The notes beneath the pieces were generated by a model. The model had not been told where the DNA came from, ran no database searches, and saw nothing but the letters and a program-made list of their open reading frames with translations. Positions 56,439 through 64,000 of a stretch of DNA of 64,000 bases are shown in pieces. Position numbers and translations under genes: made by a program. This DNA is from Ottelia alismoides (lineage: Eukaryota > Streptophyta > Magnoliopsida > Alismatales > Hydrocharitaceae), in the NCBI GenBank assembly GCA_037367405.1, contig JAZKJV010001879.1, positions 1 to 64,000 on the forward strand, written 5' to 3'. Position 1 is the stretch's first letter; every line of letters starts with the position of its first letter.

Positions 56439-56940
56439 GTTCTGGTCATCGGCTCTCTCTCTCGGGTGTCTCCCAAACAAATGCTATAAAAGTATCACAT
56501 CCTTGATCAACGAGTATCTGATCTCTCAATACTGAGATGTACTCCATTTCGGAGTCATGTAAGGTAAACTCAAAAGTGAACTCAGGCAAAACTGGAATCC
56601 TGACGACAACAGTCTTCCTAAAGCCGTCAACCAAGGCATGATGAGATAACAACCAATACATACCCAGAATCATGTCAACTCATCGAGCTGTAATAAAAGA
56701 CAATCAGTGATCATCTTGTGACCGCCAATCGACACTGGTAAACCTCTGACTATCAATCTAATCACAAAGAGTTGGCCACCTGGTCCATGGATGTAATATG
56801 GAGAATATAGGACCTCTTCAACTCTACACATTGAAGCTACTAATCTCGAGGTGATGAATGAATGTATTACGCCAGAATCAAATAAAATATGGAAAGGATG
56901 GCTCAAGATTGAGACAATACCTTTCACTACAGTAGATGTT
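56439..56940 (-). pseudogene. pol: Gypsy 2 protease remnant
   Basis: The minus strand carries the aspartic protease start ILFDSGVIHSFITSRLVASM (about 56895), GGQLFVIRLIVRGLPVSIGG and ILGMYWLLSHHALVDGFRK, equivalent to gypsy 1 at 44340-44620. The site is DSGV where DSGA is usual. Confidence 0.85.
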
Positions 56941-58314
56941 AAACGCGTCTACCCATAAGTCACTGCATGAAGTTGTCCCTGCCTCTCTGGTATAGTACTC
57001 GAGCAGGCCATACTATGTGTTTGTCTCTGTGGCCTCTTGAAATTGGAGTTCCCGCCACAGAAACTCCATGTACGTTGTGTTTGTGGCTGAGAAGTCTGTG
57101 GTTGAGGTCGAGGTGCACTAGGAGCTTGGGGGCACTGAGACCGGTAGTGACCCCACTGATGACACAGAAAACATCGTACAGGCGGGGTAGTAGACGTGTC
57201 GATGCTCCGAGTCGGTCCTGCTGTGGCTCTCTCCACTCCCTACGACCCAGATGGTTGTGTTGTACTGGTGCCACATCTAGTAAGTGCTCATCCCATGGGA
57301 GCGGGCACTATTAGAAAATGTTGATCCTGAAGGGTGGAATCGTCAGACTGATCTCTGCTGTCGAAATGGTCGTCGTATCGGTCCAGATGACCGTTGTGGT
57401 ACATGTGTTGCTCTAGAAGAACTCCAAAAACGTCGCTCTCTGATGTCCTTGAACTTCTCCGTTGCATCAGTAGCCTCGGAGATGGATGTGAGGCGCAATC
57501 CAGTTAGCTTCTCATGTATATCTTCCCTCATTCCCCTGATGAACTTCTCCAGATTCTCCTGTGGAAATGCAACCGTTGCTAGTTTGTGTGGCGGGACAGC
57601 TCGATGTAGCGTATAAAATAATAGCAGGCTGCCATCCGTCCATGTCTAAGCTCTGTAAAAAGTCAACGTTGGGATTCATTTTTTCCCAGAGAAAAAGTGG
57701 GATCTGAAGCTAGTCTCAAAATCGTCCCAAGTGGGCTCGCGCCCCATCTCAGAAACTATCGCCTTCCACCACCTCTCGGTGAACTCAGTCAAGGCGTATT
57801 CTGCAAAAGGTAACCATGTGTCTCGTAGTGCGTGAATCATTCTGAGTACCTTCATCACCTTCTTCAATTACTGCTCTGCTTCATCTGAGGCCCCTGTGCT
57901 CTCAAACTCGGGCACATTAACTCGTTGATATGATGTGAAAACCAACTGATGCATGTGTGAGGTAGAGTAGTCATGCACTATATCATCTGCAAAAGGCACG
58001 GGATCATGCTCCCTGCTCCATCACCTGCATCATGTGTGGTATCCCCTCAAGCAGGACATCTAACTGAGGATGTTGAACTTCCACGAACTAAGGTGGCTTC
58101 TGCAGTGTTCCATCTTGAGAGGGATGGTAGGAGAAGTCAGATAGCTCATCGAATCTCATTTCTATGTTAGTTTGTCTATCAGCTATCTCTATCTGTTGGA
58201 ACAAGATCTGATCCTATTGGCCCCACATAGCAGTCTGCTCCTGCTGAAGGTATGTAAATGCGGTCAATATATTCTCCAAATGATCTGTCATCTCCTGACC
58301 AGCCCTAGACGTCA
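56941..58314 (-). pseudogene. gag: Gypsy 2 gag remnant
   Basis: On the minus strand gag starts MTSRAGQEMTDHLENILTAF at about 58314. The capsid part includes WLPFAEYALTEFTERWWKAI and WDDFETSFRSHFF (about 57800-57690), then IHEKLTGLRLTSISEATDA. The zinc knuckle CFLCHQWGHYRSQC lies near 57165. Stops and shifts are present. This is the gag that gypsy 1 has lost. Confidence 0.85.
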
Positions 58315-58570
58315 TGGTTCTGCACAAGAATCAATATTATTAGTCATAACGGTGGTGGTTTGCAAGTATAAATGATTGTATCTTTCTCTTCTTGATTTTA
58401 TTATATGAATATTAAATGCAAAAGGTGACACATGTGGTTATTGAATTCAAATGTCATTCATTCTCTCTCAGACTCGCGACAAGTCAGAGGGTTGTCGTTA
58501 TCCGAGAACTTAATGCGATTGGAATTACTACGAATGTGTGTAGCGGGTTACCTCTGTTATGATACCAATA

Positions 58571-61500
58571 TGTGACGCCTCGGGATCTGGTTCACCCATC
58601 TACCCAACATTCGCATTATTTAATTCACAATAAATCACATCAAATTACTGAAAAGCAAGGAAAATTTTTCGCATAATTGAATGGCATTCATAATAATATA
58701 ACAAGCCACGTCATGACATGTGTCACCAAAGAAACATTTCATTAATTCAAGTATAGTATAACATGTATCAAAAGAAAATTTATCACTTTATACATGTATC
58801 CCAAAAATATGACAGAAGAGAAAGCAAGCACAAAAGATATACAATTATATGTACAAGGCTATCATGTGTACCGTCAAAAGACAATCGTCGTCTGAATACA
58901 CAACTAAGAGTCCTGCTAGTCGACTATTGTGTCACAGGCTCATTTCTTACCATCCATGTTAGGAACAAAGATATTTCAACAAATGTTGAGTACAAACATT
59001 AAGTTTCAAAAATAAAAAGGGGTTTAAGTGGTTACAAAAGGAAGCAAGTATACATGCAATGGAACATACATAAAAGTTACTACTTGCATGAAAAGAAGGT
59101 TATTTACAACTCAGGACACTAACCGCTTCACACTCACCACACCCCAAAAAATTAACACTTATCATTTTCATTTACTAACTATCAGATCATGTCGGAGTAA
59201 ATGAACCAGATCTACGTCATGTCCTTTTCATTGTAATCAATTTTAAGATGTGATGATGGATCTTATTGAGACATAGATGATAATCGATGATTTCCAAGTC
59301 ACAATCTTTTCCATGCCAAAATCTGCTGGCGGAACAGTACCAACTCAAGCGGTGAAGAAGCCCCCTAAGGGACCCATCTGTCTCGCTTCCCCAGTGGAAG
59401 AGCGGTCCAGGGGGAAGCTAGACTACTACGTCCCTAAGACGGGTGGGAGAGAATCTCCGGTTCGAGTCGCTCCACTCCTGCTCGAACCGGTGTAGGAACG
59501 GGCTAAAGAAGCTCAAAGAAAAACTAAGGGTCCTCCAGTCTAGAAACCCTAACAGAACTCAGGGTTAGCGGAACTGGTCAAAAGGAAACGTGTGGATCCC
59601 AAAGAAGCGGAAAACCTGCGAGCTCGCGATAAAATCGGGGAAGGGACTAGGATCCTAGACCCGTGCACTAGACAATCACTGTTAAAACTGGGCATCCTAA
59701 CTCCAGCCCAGTTGAGGGTCACCGCACCCTCGTACGGTCAGGTGTAAAGGGCACCTTGACTGACACAAATATTTGACATCATTGATGCTCATCAAACCAT
59801 ATATTCGTATTAGCATCCATTTAACAAACTAAATGTGTACACCAACCAAATGATCTACTAACAAAGTCCTTGATCCAAGTTACATAGTTTAAAAATAAGA
59901 CAAAATGGCACACTCCTGATTCTAGTCCCATAGAAGAATGGTCAAATAAGGAAGTACTATGCCCAACTTGGAGAAAATCATTATCTTTTTATTTCGGTAT
60001 CCTAAAAAAATGCTAGTATTTCTGCGATGGAAATGTCAAAAAAATTGCTGAAAAATAATCACAGCTCAAGGAATCAAGGTGTATATTTCAGGGATCAGTG
60101 CTGCAAAATATATATAATTGAAAATGTAACTTCAAAGTAATTTCATGTAAGCATGCAACTAGAACCAAGTAAATTAAATTTTAGGTCCACCCCGACAACA
60201 ATATTACCAGCATTTATACCCAAGGAGATAGCTTCTTTCTTAAAGAATAGGAAAGATTTTGAGAACAATAATTTAGAAAAAAAAATACATCCTTAGGCTT
60301 GAAATATAGAAACATCAAGGTATTCACTGCACGCATTTGCTTTAATCATGTTAGCCCTGAAAATTTTATTCCAAAAAAATGAGAGGATCAACATGTATAT
60401 GCCAGACAGATCAATGACATCCTTCAACATCAACATGCATTTTTCACACACATGCACACACGTGCACAGCACACGTATATAATGGGATAATTCAATGATG
60501 TTGGTTGGATCTCTCCTGAGTCCTGAGTTCAAAAGAAGTCAACACCATTGTGTGTGTCCCTCTGGCCCAAGAAATAGTCTTCTGCCAATCCTTATTTCCT
60601 TAACACATTTTTCTGTGGTATTCTGCCACCGAGGCTAGATCGTAGTAGCAATCACTGACTCATGTCCATTTTCCATTACAAATGGAACCTTCTCTCCGGT
60701 AGTTTCGCAATGGCAAGGAGGCAAAGATATTTTGTTAAACTGTGTAATGCAGCTGTAGGTGCAGTTTACAAGCTCAATGGTAATTAGCATGCTACAATAA
60801 CGAAACCATGTTCGAGGAAACAAAAGCAAAATGGTAGTGATGCACCATCTTAATTAATTTATCTCGACCGTGTTACCCATCCCAGTGATGTGTTCTTGCA
60901 AAAGCACAGGAAAAAAATTGAATACATATTTTCAAGCACCTGAATGTGGCTGGACAGTAGACGGCCATGAATGCATACAAAATCGGTCATTAAATTACTT
61001 AATAAGTAACTACAATAAATGATGCAAGACCTTGTGATAACCATCGGACTTGAATACAAAAGTGTCATGTAATGTCAAGCTATATATGGATTGTCATCTA
61101 ATATTCATCATAAACTCCAGGTTGCCATGAAGCTCAATCATCAGCACTAGCAAACGAAATAAAATTCTAGAGCATGAACGGAAAGGGAACCACTACATGA
61201 TCAACATATAAAAATTGCAAAGATGAGGTGTTTGATTCTCACACATACAGGATCAAATCGGGTGTAACACTACATGTATGACAGCAAAAGAGGTTTTTCT
61301 TGTACCTTGCCCTAGAAATGAAGATGGAGTCAATTGTCGTTGCCTCGCCGGAGATGGTCAATAGCAGCAGCACAAGGAACAAGGAGGAAGAGAAGGGAAA
61401 ATGGGTTATCTTGTTGGAAGAAGAGAGGAAGAAGATAGGGGAAGAAGAGAGGTGAAGGTGATATAAATAAGGAAGGGGATGGAATATCGTGCAAGTAGAG

Positions 61501-62088
61501 GTGAAGGTGATATGATATAAATAAGGAAGGGGATGGGATATAGTGTAAGTAATTGGGGGAAGGGAGAGGCATGCGTGCGTCACCCCTTTTTTATCTCTTT
61601 TTAAAACCTCTTATTCCCATTTTGGATGAAACGCTTCATCGCTCGCAATTATCACCTCAGATCTCCGATTCATGCGTATAATTGCACGTTTCGACCGTCA
61701 ATGAGTCCAATATTCATATTTTTCCGACACAAGATGAATTCAGAAATCTGAAAACACGGTTCCTGATTCATCATTTAATTTTTCAATTAAAATCAGCCAA
61801 ACGACCTCCGATCGTCAAACGGTCGATTCCATTGATTCCGGTTTGTCGAGAAGGAATTAATGATGGTCTTCGTTCACTTTGCCATTCGGATTGCGTCACA
61901 GACTTTTTCTATGACACGAGGTATGATGTAATCGATTTTTTATCGATTACATCCGAATGTGATCCGGTCCGCGATCTACGATTCGATCCAGGCTTATTTG
62001 ACATTAATTGAATTTTTATCGAGTCACGTAGACCCAAGTCGGATCAAATTCGATTTCAGATTCGGGTAGTCCGGATCCGAGCGTTACA
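58571..62088 (-). repeat. 5' LTR of gypsy 2
   Basis: 3518 bp. On the minus strand it starts TGTAACGCTCGGATCC and ends GAGGCGTCACA. It contains the GC-rich block seen in gypsy 1 LTRs (here about 59310-59750, sharing GAGGGTCACCGC and CGGTCAGGTGTAA inverted). The rest is diverged from gypsy 1. Two near-identical 60-base blocks lie at 61440-61560. No genes seen. Confidence 0.85.
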
Positions 62089-63142
62089 AAGTCCAACTTT
62101 CCCAACTGATCATTTGCTACATTCCTTCTCAACTCGTGCTCAAATCGAGACTCCCTCTTGAACTCCAACAGCATGCGCTGCAGCGCATCCAACTTCAATG
62201 TGAACCTCACCGTGGTCGAGCCCTCCACCTCCACTTCCGACTAGGAATTGTTCACCATATCACGGACACCCTCCTTCAATAGCCAACACCACTCAAATCC
62301 GATGTATGATGATGACCTTTTGTCGCTACAAGAATCGAGACACGACGATTTATGGTTCGATCTCGACCAAGGAAGGGAAGTGACGGTAGCCAAGCTAACC
62401 CTCTCCAATGCCTCAACAGACATGAGAAATCGGTCAATGCGCAAGCACGACGATGTGCTCCTCCAAGTGTACATACAATTTACCGCATCTAGGACCTCCA
62501 AAGTGAGCTCCTCCACCATCTCGCCAAAAATGACTGGACTAGGGTCCTGCACTCTCCCCCTATCATATGCATAAAGTGTAACGTTGAATCGCATCCCACT
62601 AGCCAAGCCATCTCCGAAAATCTACCTCTGATATGTCGCAACTCATCCCACAGCACCGTATTTGTGGACTCCCCCATGATGCCATACACTGAAGTAACTA
62701 CGACGCGTGATTAGTCAGCCTTGCTCGCCAACACCACCGTAACCGAATGAACCAAGGCCTCCTCATCAACCAAATCATAGATGCCATCGTTCCATGCGAC
62801 AACAATTCCCCCTGAGCTTTTGTTCGCTAACACAACTCTAAATTCGTTGAGATGAGGACTCGAAGTGGAACTCCATCTCACTGAACCCCATGAATTGATC
62901 GTGGTCGTCTCCTGCAGGCAAGCAACATCAATCTTCAATGAACCCAACATGGACCCAATTGCCAACCGCTTATCCGGTTGACCTAGACCCCTCGCATCCA
63001 GGATAAGAGGTTCATTTGGACATCGAGGGGGAAGCCCCGCAACTTGGACCCCCACTCTTTGTGCAATTGCCAACTCGAAAAGAATCTCTGCTTCTTTCTC
63101 TTCGATTAATGTTATCGCAACATAAATAGGGCTCCTCCCCAT
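62089..63142 (-). pseudogene. L1 LINE ORF2 start with APE endonuclease
   Basis: The minus strand from 63142 reads NEPLILDARGLGQPDKRL and SLKIDVACLQETT (endonuclease motif with catalytic Glu), then SSGGIVVAWN. A stop at about 62713 is followed by VYGIMGESTNTVLWDELRHI, and after a shift at about 62600 by FNVTLYAYDRGRVQDPS, the GDFN region with Gly-Asp altered to GCD. Then LTLEVLDAVNCMYTWRS and SLPWSRSNHKSS (SDH motif altered). The endonuclease would nick target DNA; this copy is inactive. Confidence 0.8.
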
Positions 63143-63720
63143 CTAGATCGCTTCGCTCTTATGTCCCATGCCTTCCTCAATCCATGCGCGATTCTCCAAC
63201 ATCCCCTCCTACGGTCGTCCATCTCATCCATTGAGGTCTCAACACCTTCCTCCTCCCACTTGCGCTCAAGAAAATTTGTTTCCAAATCCAGTGCATTTGC
63301 TCGATGACATTTACGTGAGGTCACCAGTTGGTTCATCACACCAGGGGAGAACCCGCTCAAGTTGGGCTCATTCCAGCTCCATTGAACTAAATCATGTGCT
63401 CGGGAACACCCGCTATTTTAACCCAATGCAAGGATGTCGTCAGCCTCCTTTGAGCGGCCCTCCCCACCCCATGCTTGGAACCCTTCCCTCTCCTGCCTCC
63501 CTCGCGGAGAAAACCCACAGAAGTTGATCTTCCGCATGCAGCTTCCCCGTCCGAGAATAGACCAACCGCACGTCGCTCCGAGGAGATCACTACCTCGTAT
63601 GGTCGAGCGTCTTAGTTGTTGCAAATCCAAGAGTTGGCCCCGCTATCACCCCCAACACCACATGTTGGAGGCCTAGAGGAGCAGAGGTCCTCGAAGGCTT
63701 AATCGGGTCCACCCCCAAGG
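63112..63720 (-). pseudogene. L1 LINE ORF1 C-terminal remnant
   Basis: Upstream of ORF2 the minus strand has short open pieces (ALDLETNFLERKWEEEG, DDILALG, CGRSTSVGFLREGGRRGKG) without an intact zinc knuckle in view. Position before ORF2 makes ORF1 likely. Confidence 0.45.
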
Positions 63721-63802
63721 TTTGCCACAGTAAGAGACGAACCCGAAGCATTACCCAGAACCATCCCATTACTCAGGTGGGTCATGGCACCTGAGAAGTG
63801 GA

Positions 63803-63833
63803 GATTAGATTAGATTAGATTAGATTAGATTAG
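63803..63833. repeat. (GATTA)6 microsatellite
   Basis: Six tandem copies of GATTA, inside the L1 sequence on the plus strand. Confidence 0.95.
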
Positions 63834-64000
63834 GGGAACCCAAGATCCTCTTACCCCAGTTCGCGCTTGAAGAAGTTGTAGCTGGATCATCCAATGCATG
63901 GCTATAGGGTTAGTTGAAAATGTCAAACCCAGATCCATAACCGAACTGTCAAAGCGAAACGCCTGCTAGGAGCCATTGGCAATGCTAAGGTTTCCTGGAA

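Larger units (their letters stand above)
53937..62088 (-). mobile_element. Gypsy 2, minus strand, 3' end missing
   Basis: Read on the minus strand: 5' LTR (62088 to 58571), primer-site-like TGGTATCATAAC (58567-58556), gag from about 58314, then protease, RT, RNase H and integrase. It stops within integrase at ALYGQKCLMPLS (about 53940). Protein segments are close to gypsy 1. Integrase C-terminus, chromodomain and 3' LTR are absent. It has many stops and shifts. Confidence 0.88.
62089..64000 (-). mobile_element. L1-type LINE, minus strand, 5' part
   Basis: The minus strand holds the end of ORF1, the start of ORF2 and its endonuclease. It is cut at 62088 by the gypsy 2 LTR and runs off the right edge. 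Its RT would have lain further left, so gypsy 2, or a later deletion, removed it. Several stops and shifts show it is old. Confidence 0.8.

Noticed and set aside
63803..63833. Possible telomere-like repeat
   Set aside because: The unit is GATTA, not the plant telomere repeat TTTAGGG; it is a simple microsatellite.

Overview
The window is nuclear DNA of a flowering plant. It is almost entirely transposable elements: Ty1/copia and Ty3/gypsy LTR retrotransposons with the plant primer site TGGTATCAGAGC, L1-type and RTE-type LINEs, a tRNA-derived SINE, hAT-type MITEs and a Mutator-like foldback MITE. The mix suggests a large-genome angiosperm, possibly a monocot, but I cannot name the species. I see no intact host gene, no rRNA or tRNA gene and no CRISPR array. 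The only host-gene candidate is a set of exon-like blocks on the minus strand at 20706-22355.

Layout, left. Copia A (1-7376, +) lacks its 5' end and is split by a 2.7-kb non-autonomous LTR element (2689-5417, duplication CCTGT). An RTE LINE fragment follows (7385-7864), then a minus-strand copia LTR (7865-8174) and an unassigned repeat-rich spacer. Copia F (9245-17087, -) is interrupted in its reverse transcriptase by a hAT element (9437-13803). That element holds a smaller hAT MITE and a 2.6-kb solo LTR.

Layout, middle. Copia C1 (17311-19340, +) is truncated and followed by a decayed L1 ORF1-like stretch, the exon-like blocks and a 273-bp foldback MITE. Copia C2 (23162-39184, +) belongs to the same family and has been opened many times: by a hAT MITE, by an RTE LINE (24522-26181), by the whole of copia B (26515-35384), and by two hAT MITEs, one carrying a SINE. 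Copia B contains a hAT element that in turn contains an L1 LINE, giving four levels of nesting supported by target-site duplications.

Layout, right. Gypsy 1 (39771-52172, +, duplication AGGCA) has 4.24-kb LTRs around a 3.9-kb interior that has lost gag but keeps protease, RT, RNase H, integrase and a chromodomain-like end. A 77-bp GT-AG insertion in pol looks like a real spliceosomal intron. Next are a hAT remnant, the 5' end of copia D (53035-53936) and gypsy 2 (53937-62088, -), which is related to gypsy 1, retains gag and lacks its 3' end. Gypsy 2 lies against a minus-strand L1 LINE that runs off the window.

Coding regions are mostly pseudogenes with stops and frameshifts. The most informative observations are the candidate intron, the RTE LINE and SINE that share a 3' end, the MITEs with satellite-like interiors, the odd coding module of the non-autonomous LTR element, and the order of insertions that the nesting reveals.
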